A stretch of 64,000 nucleotides of DNA from positions 896,501-960,500 of the forward strand of contig NZ_CP134147.1 in NCBI RefSeq assembly GCF_032163505.1, written 5' to 3'. The stretch is from Streptococcus parasanguinis. GTDB taxonomy: Bacteria; Bacillota; Bacilli; Lactobacillales; Streptococcaceae. Both the position numbers and the translations under genes were made by a program. Within the stretch, counting starts at the first letter, position 1; the number at the start of each line of letters is the position of its first letter. The notes beneath the pieces are model-generated. The model searched no databases, had not been told where the DNA came from, and saw only the letters and a list, made by a program, of their open reading frames with translations. Below, one piece after another: positions 37,049 to 44,015 of the stretch.

Positions 37049-37616
37049 TACTCATTCAATATTAATAAATAAACGTTATATTGAGACTCAAAGTATTTCA
37101 GATAATGATAAAAAATTATCAATCAGTGCAGGTTTTGATTTAAAAGAAAAAGATTTTTTTTATTACCATGGAGCTGCAATAAAAAATAATAAATTGTATG
37201 GTGGTAGTCAGGAATATAGTGCTGCGGAGTATTATAAAAGAGCTTTAGATATTGAGCTCACTTCAGCACTTTTAAATCACCAAATTAATATTAAAGATAT
37301 AAAAGATTCCAACTATCAAATCACTCGTTCAACTGATTCATTCATCAATAAAAAATTATTAGAAGAAAAACATCCGCCTGAATTTGAAGGTAGATATTCT
37401 ATCAAGGATAGTCAGTTTTCCAAAGTCCGTATCACCTACAACAAAGAATTTCTACCAACAAAAATTGAGTGGTACTATAAGGGTGAAGAAGGACTAAAAT
37501 GGTACACTTGGCGCACCTATTCGTATCCCTTCAAAAATAAGTCTGATTTTGATAAAAAGCTGGATGAAGAAATTGAAAATATTAAAGAAATTCAAGAGGA
37601 AAATGAGGGAGATTAA
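36885..37616 (+). CDS. Membrane-anchored immunity-like protein, paralog 1
   Basis: 243 residues from ATG 36885, which has a strong AGGAGG at 36874-36879 inside the preceding gene; an alternative ATG is at 36969. A Lys-rich start precedes one span (VMLVALSLAIAGIISILVAL), then an extracytoplasmic domain sharing QFSKVRITYN, GLKWYTW and FDKKLDEEIENIK-type motifs with the gene at 37717. Overlap with the toxin-like gene (164 bases from the first start) suggests coupled synthesis. Role as immunity protein is inferred from position and paralogy. Confidence 0.65.
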   Translation: MKTMKHGNVIQKECQKKKKWKSIINIKVMLVALSLAIAGIISILVALSTSKSISDTHSILINKRYIETQSISDNDKKLSISAGFDLKEKDFFYYHGAAIKNNKLYGGSQEYSAAEYYKRALDIELTSALLNHQINIKDIKDSNYQITRSTDSFINKKLLEEKHPPEFEGRYSIKDSQFSKVRITYNKEFLPTKIEWYYKGEEGLKWYTWRTYSYPFKNKSDFDKKLDEEIENIKEIQEENEGD

Positions 37617-37630
37617 CCTAGTTTTGAGAT

Positions 37631-37662
37631 AAAGCTGAGCTTACATATGTCTCAGCTTTTTG
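37631..37662 (+). terminator. Terminator between the paralogs
   Basis: AAAGCTGAG, 11-base loop, CTCAGCTTT, T run. Confidence 0.8.
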
Positions 37663-37675
37663 AATAGTTTAACAC

Positions 37676-37704
37676 TTCACTTTGGATGTATATTTTGCTA
37701 GAAT
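37676..37704 (+). promoter_or_regulatory. Promoter-like sequence of paralog 2
   Basis: TTCACT, 17 bases, TG-extended TAGAAT; a near copy of 36235-36263. The first in-frame ATGs (37714, 37717) are within 10-13 bases of the -10, so the message would be nearly leaderless. Confidence 0.5.
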
Positions 37705-37716
37705 GTGATGGATATG

Positions 37717-38412
37717 ATGAAAGAAATTAAACAGAGAGGATTCAGTTCGAAAGTCTTTCTAGTTGCTTTGTCTCTAGTAGTTGTTGCTGGTGTTTTCATT
37801 GCATTCCGCAGAGGCAAGATTCAAGAAAATTCAAAATCGATATTAGAACAACAGCGGTTTATTGTTGTGGATGATTCGGGCGATGAAAATTTATATCGAT
37901 CTTATTTTGAGAATGGCTATGACTTGAGGAGCAATAATTCTTATAGTAAAACTCAAGTAGTAGTAAAATATGGGAAAAAATATGGCAGTTATTCGGACGA
38001 AAAACCATCCGATAGGTATCATAGAGACTTATACCGAAATATTACTTCCGCAATTTTGAACTTAAAAGTTTCGAGAGAAGAGATCGAAAAATCAAACTTT
38101 GTTATTGAGCGAGATCCGAAATCGTTGATTACTAAATCTCTAGTGAAGGAAGGGAAGACACCTGATTTTGAAGCCAAAGTTTTAAATGAAAAGAATCAAT
38201 TTTCCAAAGTTCGGATCACCTATAATCAAGATTATTTACCGATCAAACTTGAATGGTATTTTAAAGGTAAAGATGGGTTGAAGTGGTATACCTGGAGCCG
38301 TTTTTCATATCCATATAAGACTGAATCTGAATTTAATAAAAAACTAGATGAAGAAATCCAGCGTATTAAAGATATTAAAGAGGAGTACGAGTTGGAGAAG
38401 GAAAACAGATAA
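37717..38412 (+). CDS. Membrane-anchored immunity-like protein, paralog 2
   Basis: About 231 residues: KEIKQRGFSSK, one span (VFLVALSLVVVAGVFIAF), then the same extracytoplasmic domain as paralog 1 (QFSKVRITYNQDYLPIKLEW, GLKWYTWSRFSYP, NKKLDEEIQRIKDIKEE). Start chosen at 37717; 37714 is equally possible and neither has a ribosome site. Tandem paralogs after a toxin-like gene fit stacking of immunity alleles. Confidence 0.7.
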   Translation: MKEIKQRGFSSKVFLVALSLVVVAGVFIAFRRGKIQENSKSILEQQRFIVVDDSGDENLYRSYFENGYDLRSNNSYSKTQVVVKYGKKYGSYSDEKPSDRYHRDLYRNITSAILNLKVSREEIEKSNFVIERDPKSLITKSLVKEGKTPDFEAKVLNEKNQFSKVRITYNQDYLPIKLEWYFKGKDGLKWYTWSRFSYPYKTESEFNKKLDEEIQRIKDIKEEYELEKENR

Positions 38413-38422
38413 TAATTGAACT

Positions 38423-38458
38423 ATTAAAGCAATTCAAGAAGAAAATGAGGGTGATTAG
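38423..38458 (+). pseudogene. 3' tail of a lost third paralog
   Basis: Eleven codons and stop reading IKAIQEENEGD, matching the end of paralog 1 (IKEIQEENEGD) also at DNA level, sit directly after paralog 2. This is the expected scar of recombination between tandem copies. Confidence 0.7.
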
Positions 38459-38574
38459 GTTGAATCGGTCCAAATTCTTGAAACGTGTCCCTTCTTTCAG
38501 CTTATCGGGAAAGGTTTCGTGCAAAATGCTTGAAAAAGTGGTATAATACGGGAAATAGCTTTTGGGAGGAAATT

Positions 38575-39018
38575 ATGACTGTAGCGAAGATTGTTTTTGC
38601 TAGTATGACTGGAAATACTGAAGAAATTGCTGATATCGTAGCGGACAAATTCCGTGATCTTGGTGTCGAAGTAGATGTGGATGAGTGTACAACTGTGGAT
38701 GCGGAGGACTTCCTTGAAGCAGATATCGCAGTGGTAGCGACTTATACATACGGTGATGGAGAGCTTCCAGATGAGATCCAAGATTTCTACGAAGATTTGG
38801 CTGGCCTTGATCTCAAAGGCAAACTTTACGGTGTGGTAGGATCAGGTGATACCTTCTACGATGAATTCTGTAAAGCAGTTGATGATTTCGACCGTTGCTT
38901 CGCTGCGACTGGTGCTGAAAAAGGTTCTGAGTGTGTCAAAGTTGATTTGTCTGCAGAAGACGAAGACATTGAAAAATTAGAAGCCTTTGCAGAAGAACTT
39001 GTAGCAAAAGCAAATTAA
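38575..39018 (+). CDS. fld: Flavodoxin
   Basis: 147 residues, short-chain flavodoxin. FMN phosphate loop SMTGNTEEIAD, then VATYTYGDGELPDE and VGSGDTFYDEFC that stack on the isoalloxazine ring. Electron carrier in the cytosol. TATAAT at 38541-38546 and GGGAGGAAATT before ATG 38575 mark its own promoter and ribosome site; a longer frame upstream overlaps the promoter. Confidence 0.93.
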   Translation: MTVAKIVFASMTGNTEEIADIVADKFRDLGVEVDVDECTTVDAEDFLEADIAVVATYTYGDGELPDEIQDFYEDLAGLDLKGKLYGVVGSGDTFYDEFCKAVDDFDRCFAATGAEKGSECVKVDLSAEDEDIEKLEAFAEELVAKAN

Positions 39019-39081
39019 TGACAATGAGGCTGGATCGATGGATTACAGACTCGATTTATATCCAAAATAAAGAGGAGACAC

Positions 39082-39354
39082 ATGGATTTAGATCAGATTC
39101 GTAAGGACATTGACCAGATCGATCAAGAGCTAGTAGCCTTACTGGAAAGACGGATGGTCTGTGTCGGTCAAATTGTAGAATATAAGGAGCAACAGAGTTT
39201 ACCTGTGCTCGATCAGAGAAGGGAGAGAGAAGTACTTGAGAAAGTCGGCTCTCTCGTGACGGAGGAGCAGTATCGGGCGACTATTCAAGCTCAGTTTCAA
39301 GATATGATGAAGCGCTCGAGAGACTTCCAAGAGGAGGTGAGGACGCGTGACTAG
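39082..39354 (+). CDS. Chorismate mutase (AroQ class)
   Basis: 90 residues, all-helical: LDQIRKDIDQIDQELVALLE, RRM, VEYKEQQSLPVLDQRREREV. This is the AroQ fold that converts chorismate to prephenate for Phe and Tyr synthesis. GAGGAGACAC precedes the ATG. It overlaps the next gene, a ClC protein, by 8 bases, an arrangement also known in other streptococci. Confidence 0.9.
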   Translation: MDLDQIRKDIDQIDQELVALLERRMVCVGQIVEYKEQQSLPVLDQRREREVLEKVGSLVTEEQYRATIQAQFQDMMKRSRDFQEEVRTRD

Positions 39355-40564
39355 TCTATCTATCAAGCAAAAAGTACAACAGTATGTGGTCCTAACAGGG
39401 ATGGCGCTTTTCATTGGTCTCTTGGTTGGTGCCATTGACATGATTTTTGGTCAAGGATTGCTCCTGATTGGAGATGTCCGAAGCCAGCATTGGCCTTTGA
39501 TTCTTTTTCTGGCCTTAGCGGGGCTTGTCATTGTTTATCTTTATAAACGTTTTGGTGGCAAGGCTTCAAAAGGGATGGGCCTCATCTTTGATGTCGGACA
39601 CGCGCGTGAGGAGAAAATCCCCTTGGTCTTGGTGCCTTTGATCATGCTGACGACCTGGATGAGCCACCTCTTTGGTGGTTCGGTCGGTCGGGAAGGCGTA
39701 GCGGTCCAGATCGGAGCGACCCTTTCGCATCGTTTTGCGCGTCATATCAAGATTCCAGATGCTTCGCGTATCTTTCTCATGACCGGGATGGCAGCCGGTT
39801 TTGCGGGTCTCTTTCAGACGCCACTGGCAGCAACCTTCTTTGCTCTTGAAGTCTTGACAGTTGGGGAGTTGCAGTTGATGGCTCTCTATCCAGCGCTCAT
39901 TGCCTCAATCGTGGCTAGCTTCACCTCTCATGCCCTTGGCTTGGAGAAATTTGCTGTGCCACTAAAAGAAACGCTGAGCTGGACACCAGAGACCTTGATC
40001 AAAGTTGCCCTTCTTGGCCTAGCTTTTGGTCTCGCTGGGAAACTCTTTGCTGTTAGCCTTTCATGGTTGAAGAAAACAGTCGCTCAAGTCTTACCTAATC
40101 CTTATATCCGGATTGCGCTTATAGGGGCTGGACTTAGTTTGGTCCTCTTAACCCTCCAGCTGACCAAGGTCGGAACATACAGTGGTCTTGGAACCAATCT
40201 GATTGATATGGCTTTTCATCAGGGCAGTGCGCAGAGTTATGACTGGATCTTGAAGCTCCTCTTTACCGTAGTGACCATCTCTGCTGGATACCAAGGGGGA
40301 GAAGTGACCCCGCTCTTTGCGATCGGAGCTACGCTTGGAGTCTTCCTTGCTCCTATGCTAGGTCTTCCAGTCTTAGTCGTGGCTGCTATCGGATATGCCA
40401 GTGTCTTTGGCAGTGCGACGACGACCTTGCTCGCACCGATCTTGATCGGAGGAGAAGTCTTTGGCTATGCCAACCTGCCATTCTTTGTCATTGCTTGCGC
40501 CATCGCCTATTGCCTACCAAAAGAGTGGAGCATTTATTCCGGACAAAAAGTTGCGAAAAAGTAG
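39347..40564 (+). CDS. ClC-family chloride channel/transporter, first
   Basis: 405 residues, about ten membrane helices. Selectivity motifs: GGSVGREGVAVQIG (the GxEGP-like loop, here with Val) and GYQGGEVTPLFAIGA. Bacterial ClC proteins exchange chloride or fluoride for protons. GTG/ATG start inside chorismate mutase gives translational coupling. Closely followed by the rplS leader. Confidence 0.88.
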   Translation: MTSLSIKQKVQQYVVLTGMALFIGLLVGAIDMIFGQGLLLIGDVRSQHWPLILFLALAGLVIVYLYKRFGGKASKGMGLIFDVGHAREEKIPLVLVPLIMLTTWMSHLFGGSVGREGVAVQIGATLSHRFARHIKIPDASRIFLMTGMAAGFAGLFQTPLAATFFALEVLTVGELQLMALYPALIASIVASFTSHALGLEKFAVPLKETLSWTPETLIKVALLGLAFGLAGKLFAVSLSWLKKTVAQVLPNPYIRIALIGAGLSLVLLTLQLTKVGTYSGLGTNLIDMAFHQGSAQSYDWILKLLFTVVTISAGYQGGEVTPLFAIGATLGVFLAPMLGLPVLVVAAIGYASVFGSATTTLLAPILIGGEVFGYANLPFFVIACAIAYCLPKEWSIYSGQKVAKK

Positions 40565-40599
40565 AGAAAAGAGCTTTACAAACCTGAAATTATCTGATA

Positions 40600-40687
40600 T
40601 GATAGTTTCTGTGCGTAATGGAAGCACAAAAATACAGTTTATCCGCTGAGGGAGGTCCCTCAAGATTGACGAAGATAGGAGAATAAA
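40600..40687 (+). promoter_or_regulatory. rplS leader, probable L19 autoregulatory RNA
   Basis: Between a TATGAT -10 near 40595 and the rplS ATG lie about 80 bases with the hairpin GAGGGAGGTCCCTC and a downstream GATAGGAGA ribosome site. Firmicutes carry L19 leader motifs at this place; match to that motif was not tested. Confidence 0.45.
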
Positions 40688-41035
40688 ATGAATCCATTAA
40701 TCCAAAGCTTGACTGAAGGTCAACTTCGTACTGATATCCCTGCATTCCGTCCTGGTGACACTGTTCGTGTACACGCGAAAGTTGTCGAAGGATCTCGTGA
40801 ACGTATCCAGATCTTTGAAGGCGTTGTTATCGCTCGTAAAGGTCAAGGACACACTGAAATGTACACTGTTCGTAAAATCTCTAACGGTGTCGGTGTTGAA
40901 CGTACATTCCCAGTACACACTCCACGTGTAGAAAAGATTGAAGTTGTACGTTACGGTAAAGTACGTCGTGCGAAATTGTACTACCTTCGTGCATTGCAAG
41001 GTAAAGCAGCTCGTATTAAAGAAATCCGTCGTTAA
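40688..41035 (+). CDS. rplS: Ribosomal protein L19
   Basis: 115 residues, full length: [33 protein letters not shown] and the C-terminal [20 protein letters not shown]. 50S subunit protein at the 30S-50S contact. AGGAGAATAAA precedes the ATG. The tRNA-Arg follows. Confidence 0.97.
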   Translation: MNPLIQSLTEGQLRTDIPAFRPGDTVRVHAKVVEGSRERIQIFEGVVIARKGQGHTEMYTVRKISNGVGVERTFPVHTPRVEKIEVVRYGKVRRAKLYYLRALQGKAARIKEIRR

Positions 41036-41044
41036 GACGAACAA

Positions 41045-41074
41045 GGAGGCGGGAGTGATCTCGCTTCTTTTTTT
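41045..41074 (+). terminator. rplS terminator
   Basis: GGCGGGAG, TGAT, CTCGCTTC and a seven-T run; the stem includes G-T pairs. Confidence 0.6.
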
Positions 41075-41078
41075 ATCG

Positions 41079-41150
41079 GTCCCCTTAGTTCAATGGATAT
41101 AACAACTCCCTCCTAAGGAGTAGTTGCTGGTTCGATTCCGGCAGGGGACA
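41079..41150 (+). tRNA. tRNA-Arg (anticodon CCU)
   Basis: 72 bases fold into a complete cloverleaf: acceptor GTCCCCT/AGGGGAC with discriminator A, anticodon arm ACTCC-CTCCTAA-GGAGT (anticodon CCT), T-loop GGTTCGATTCC. CCA is not encoded. Reads AGG codons. Its 3' end is duplicated at 43692-43703. Confidence 0.95.
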
Positions 41151-41162
41151 TAAATAGAAAAG

Positions 41163-41188
41163 AACACTGAATCTTCAGTGTTTTTTTG
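41163..41188 (+). terminator. Terminator behind tRNA-Arg
   Basis: ACACTGAA, TC, TTCAGTGT and a T run. Confidence 0.8.
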
Positions 41189-41354
41189 TTGGTTTATGCA
41201 AGGATGGTTCTTGGGGAAAGTTCTTGTATGGTATAATAGTGGAAAACGTAACATTGTCTTTTAAGGTAATTCTATCATGTTGGAATACCAAATTAAGAAG
41301 ATTATGAGTGCTCTGCAAGTTTAGTCTAAAAGGGATATAAGAAAAGGAAGGAAA

Positions 41355-41589
41355 ATGAAAATTTCTAGTCCAAGGTCTATCATCACTTTTGATTATGAAA
41401 ATGGTAATGTTTTAAAAGCAAAAGGGAGAATTGTTGATTGATGGAAGTTTTACTGTATATAGGTCAAGTATACAGAATTGTGAGGCATCATTCAACCACA
41501 TTCGTATCACACAGAACGAGATTGATAAACTTGTCGAGGAAGTGCAGTCCATGATGACTGAGCAAACAATGCATCTCGAATTTATCTGA
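41355..41589 (+). pseudogene. Imm74-like immunity protein, frameshifted
   Basis: ATG 41355 after AAGGAAGG starts KISSPRSIITFDYENGNVLK and stops at codon 28. If one G is removed from the GGG at 41424-41426 the frame continues as GELLIDGSFTVYRSSIQNCE and ends at 41589 (77 residues). The strand order with GE..idG.F.vY.sSI.n.e resembles Imm74 immunity proteins of polymorphic toxin systems. Confidence 0.55.
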
Positions 41590-41606
41590 GTTAGAGTAGG
41601 AGAAGG

Positions 41607-42164
41607 ATGATGAAAATCGATTACGGTGAACGGATGGTCATATGGGAGTGGGATGGTTGTGTAATAAAGATAGAACAACCAGATATCATTCATGCGGAAT
41701 ATAATAAAGATGAGAACATTGTTATCGTCTATAGTGGAGAAAACTTTGTAAGCAAAATCATTTTCTACTTTAGTTTAGAAGGAAAATTGTTAGGGCAACA
41801 AAATATACTAGAAGGAACCCTAGATTGGAATCATAATGGGAAGCATCAGATTAGTTTTCATCATTTACATTATCTTCGCTTTAGCCCTAAATATCAGCGA
41901 ATCTTCAGTATATTTCGCTCATCCAGCGATTTTGACGTTCCATCAGAACTAGAGGTTTATAATTTAGAAGGTGAGAAAATCGACCAAATTGAATCTCCTG
42001 CAGGATTTACTATGCTATATATTTCTGAGATAAGTAAGAAGAAACTGGGAATTGTATGCGAGGCTCTTAAAGAGGATTGTTTTGATAAATCTGGTCGAAG
42101 AGATTTCTATTTTAATTTGGAGTTAGAAACTAGAAAATGGGTAAAAGATGGCATCGCCTATTGA
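41607..42164 (+). CDS. Orphan protein, possibly immunity-related
   Basis: 185 residues, soluble, beta-rich (RMVIWEWDGCVIKIEQPD, HAEYNKDENIVIVYSGENF, YLRFSPKYQRIFSIFRSSS). Repeated short beta motifs suggest a propeller-like or WD-type fold. Family not recognised. Follows the frameshifted Imm74-like gene by 17 bases with AGGAGAAGG before the start. Confidence 0.65.
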   Translation: MMKIDYGERMVIWEWDGCVIKIEQPDIIHAEYNKDENIVIVYSGENFVSKIIFYFSLEGKLLGQQNILEGTLDWNHNGKHQISFHHLHYLRFSPKYQRIFSIFRSSSDFDVPSELEVYNLEGEKIDQIESPAGFTMLYISEISKKKLGIVCEALKEDCFDKSGRRDFYFNLELETRKWVKDGIAY

Positions 42165-42233
42165 GGAAGAGAAAAAGAAGCCTGATTTTATGATATTCTG
42201 GTTGAGAAAATAACTTGCACTAGGAGAATACAA

Positions 42234-42656
42234 ATGAAACCAACAAAACTAGAATGGGAAGATGTTACCAAGTTTGAAGAGGTAAAAGGATACGGTCAGC
42301 ATATATGGAGAGATGAGGACAAGTATTATTTGGTTTTAGAAGAAGGAACCGTAGTTTCTTGGTTAGTTGTCTATGAATTACCAAATGAGCTGTTTGCCTT
42401 ATTAGATAGTGGGGAAAGAACGCTAAGCGAAGTATCTTGGAAGATTAAACACGATTCTTGGCCACCGTCAGAAGAAGAAAAGAACGAAATTAGAAAAGAT
42501 AGAGCTAGAAAAAAGCCAATTGTGCTGATTTCTAACCGTAAAAATCAGTTGCTTTTTAGTAACAAAGAACTTGAAATACTTATTCCCAAAGCGGAACAAC
42601 AATGGATAGAATCAATGGGTAAACTTCCAGATGATTATGTATCACCATTGAAATAG
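42234..42656 (+). CDS. Small immunity-like protein, one-domain relative of the next gene
   Basis: 140 residues. The block KYYLVLEEGTVVSWLVVYEL, LLDSGERTLSEVSWKIKHDSWPP aligns in pattern with two blocks of the following protein (aromatic strand, then a helix with E-V-M/S-x-[KY] and HxxWP). Possibly the same module as a single unit. AGGAG precedes the ATG. Function unknown. Confidence 0.65.
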   Translation: MKPTKLEWEDVTKFEEVKGYGQHIWRDEDKYYLVLEEGTVVSWLVVYELPNELFALLDSGERTLSEVSWKIKHDSWPPSEEEKNEIRKDRARKKPIVLISNRKNQLLFSNKELEILIPKAEQQWIESMGKLPDDYVSPLK

Positions 42657-42671
42657 ACAAAAAGAAATAGT

Positions 42672-43544
42672 ATGACAACAGAAATTCAACAATACAAAAA
42701 TTGTACGATATTAAAAAACAAGAATGATTATCAGATCCTGTGGAGTAGAGGGAAAGAAGTGCTTAACTTTCCCATTAGCCAAAAATTAGCAGAACGTGTT
42801 TCAAAATCAGAAAAAGATGCTTTAGAAGTAATGTTTTATTGTGAACATCATCGTTGGCCAAAGGCAGATGAGTTAGATGATTATAATCATTCCAATACGA
42901 TTGTACATAGAGGCGATGGATTTGTTGTATATGAAACAGATGGTTATTACGAAATTAGCTTCTTTAAAGAAGTTGGAGGAGCTATGGGCCCAGAAGTATG
43001 CTATCCCATTACTAAGGAACTAATGGATAAAGCATTTCAATCTTCTAGGGAAGCATATGAGGTGATGATTTATGCCGAAACAGGGCACTGGCCCTTAAGT
43101 AAGCAAGATGATATTGATAGAAACTATATACGTAATCATCCTGAAACTATGCTACCAAATATAGAAGATCAACGTGAGTTGTTTGATGTTGAAGAGTTTA
43201 AAGCTCTTGTAAAAAAAACTATTGTTTCAGAACTAGAACCTAGCGAACTTGACGCTATTGGTATAGTTGATAATCATTTAGAGCTTCTTCTGGTGGATTC
43301 AGTCGGCTGGCAGGAAGAGATAGAAGCAGTCCATCTGGAAATTCTGCAAGAAAAACTCAATAACTATATCTACTTCCTCGAAAGCAAGCAATATGTGGAT
43401 AGATATGGCGATAGCTTTGATAAAAAAGTCATTCATATCACCTTCCAATGTTCTCCATCGGATAATGGACTATCCTTTCTCACCGCTGTTCAGAAAGTAT
43501 TGCAACCGACAGATATGAGCTTGAAGGTAGAATTACCGGAGTAA
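42672..43544 (+). CDS. Three-part immunity-like protein (two related modules plus DUF6572-like domain)
   Basis: 290 residues. Module A ends ALEVMFYCEHHRWPKADE, module B ends AYEVMIYAETGHWPLSKQ, a clear internal repeat. The C-terminal ~110 residues (SELDAIGIVDNHLELLLVDS, WQEEIEAVHLEILQEKLNNY) resemble DUF6572, often found among immunity proteins. Fusion of several such domains in one polypeptide is unusual. Starts 15 bases after the previous stop, ribosome site weak (AAAGAAATAGT). Confidence 0.7.
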   Translation: MTTEIQQYKNCTILKNKNDYQILWSRGKEVLNFPISQKLAERVSKSEKDALEVMFYCEHHRWPKADELDDYNHSNTIVHRGDGFVVYETDGYYEISFFKEVGGAMGPEVCYPITKELMDKAFQSSREAYEVMIYAETGHWPLSKQDDIDRNYIRNHPETMLPNIEDQRELFDVEEFKALVKKTIVSELEPSELDAIGIVDNHLELLLVDSVGWQEEIEAVHLEILQEKLNNYIYFLESKQYVDRYGDSFDKKVIHITFQCSPSDNGLSFLTAVQKVLQPTDMSLKVELPE

Positions 43545-43729
43545 AGAACAACTAAGAAGAATAAAATTAATCAATTTATGAGGGATAAATAATATTAAAG
43601 CGAAGGTCAGTCAAAAAATAAGATGGCTAAAAAGTAGACCAAAAGTAGACCAAAAGTAGACCAAAATTTTCTAAAAGCCTATTTTATATTTCGGCAGGGG
43701 ACAGAGATAGAAAAGAAAACACTGGCAGT
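43545..43729 (+). other. Right end of the island: integrase-tail-like reading and repeats
   Basis: A frame ending EGQSKNKMAKK-stop (to 43635) resembles an integrase C-terminus. Three direct copies of GTAGACC(AAAA) occupy 43630-43664, then the att-like core at 43692. Short direct repeats inside the att end are typical integrase arm sites. Confidence 0.5.
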
Positions 43730-43794
43730 TGAACTGCATCCCAAAAGTTAGATTTTTTCTGTCTAACTTTTGGGGAGTAGTTCACTTATGACAG
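43730..43794. repeat. Collapsed insertion sequence: two IS3-type ends back to back
   Basis: TGAACTGCATCCCAAAAGTTAGA and, inverted, GTCTAACTTTTGGGGAGTAGTTCA lie only some 15 bases apart. The end sequence TGAACTG..CCCAAAAGTTAGAC is that of IS3-family (IS150-like) elements. No transposase remains, so it is a MITE or a deletion product. Confidence 0.6.
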
Positions 43795-43803
43795 AGTGTT
43801 GAC

Positions 43804-43839
43804 GTTTTAGAGCTGTGTTGTTTCGAACGGTCCCAAAAC
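43804..43839 (+). CRISPR. Single isolated type II-A CRISPR repeat
   Basis: 36 bases beginning GTTTTAGAGCTGTGTTG and ending GGTCCCAAAAC, the full length and ends of the streptococcal type II-A repeat; from memory it differs from the S. thermophilus CR3 and S. mutans repeat at only two bases. No second repeat lies one spacer length away on either side, and there are no cas genes in the window. Confidence 0.75.
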
Positions 43840-43864
43840 AAGAAAAATAAAAGATGATGGTATA

Positions 43865-43894
43865 GAAGCTCGTTACATTGAGCTTCTTTTTTTT
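43865..43894 (+). terminator. Terminator
   Basis: GAAGCTC, loop, GAGCTTC, eight Ts, 26 bases after the CRISPR repeat. With the gap 43545-44015 otherwise non-coding, it could end a transcript through the repeat. Confidence 0.8.
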
Positions 43895-44015
43895 GAGACA
43901 TTCAAATCATAATTTTACAGAGTTTTAGGTCATTAATTTATTCTCGCCCTCCACTTTTTCTTTGACTCTCCTTTCTTATTTTTCTAAAATAGTAGGTATG
44001 TGAAGGGAGATTAAT

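Larger units (their letters stand above)
41139..43703. mobile_element. Small genomic island in tRNA-Arg, bounded by att-like repeats
   Basis: The tRNA 3' end CGGCAGGGGACA (41139-41150) and following (A/G)ATAGAAAAGAA recur at 43692-43703 with TTTCGGCAGGGGACAGAGATAG. A tRNA 3' end copied downstream is the mark of tyrosine-recombinase insertion. The 2.55 kb between holds immunity-like genes and, next to the right copy, a short reading EGQSKNKMAKK-stop and GTAGACCAAAA repeats, as expected for an integrase tail and arm sites. No intact integrase remains. Confidence 0.7.

Noticed and set aside
41188-41354. 14-codon ORF at 41278
   Set aside because: Only fourteen codons and no ribosome site; not supported as a gene.
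43804-43900. tracrRNA gene
   Set aside because: The sequence is repeat-sense at all 36 positions and lacks the anti-repeat mismatch bulge and nexus hairpins; it reads as a repeat.
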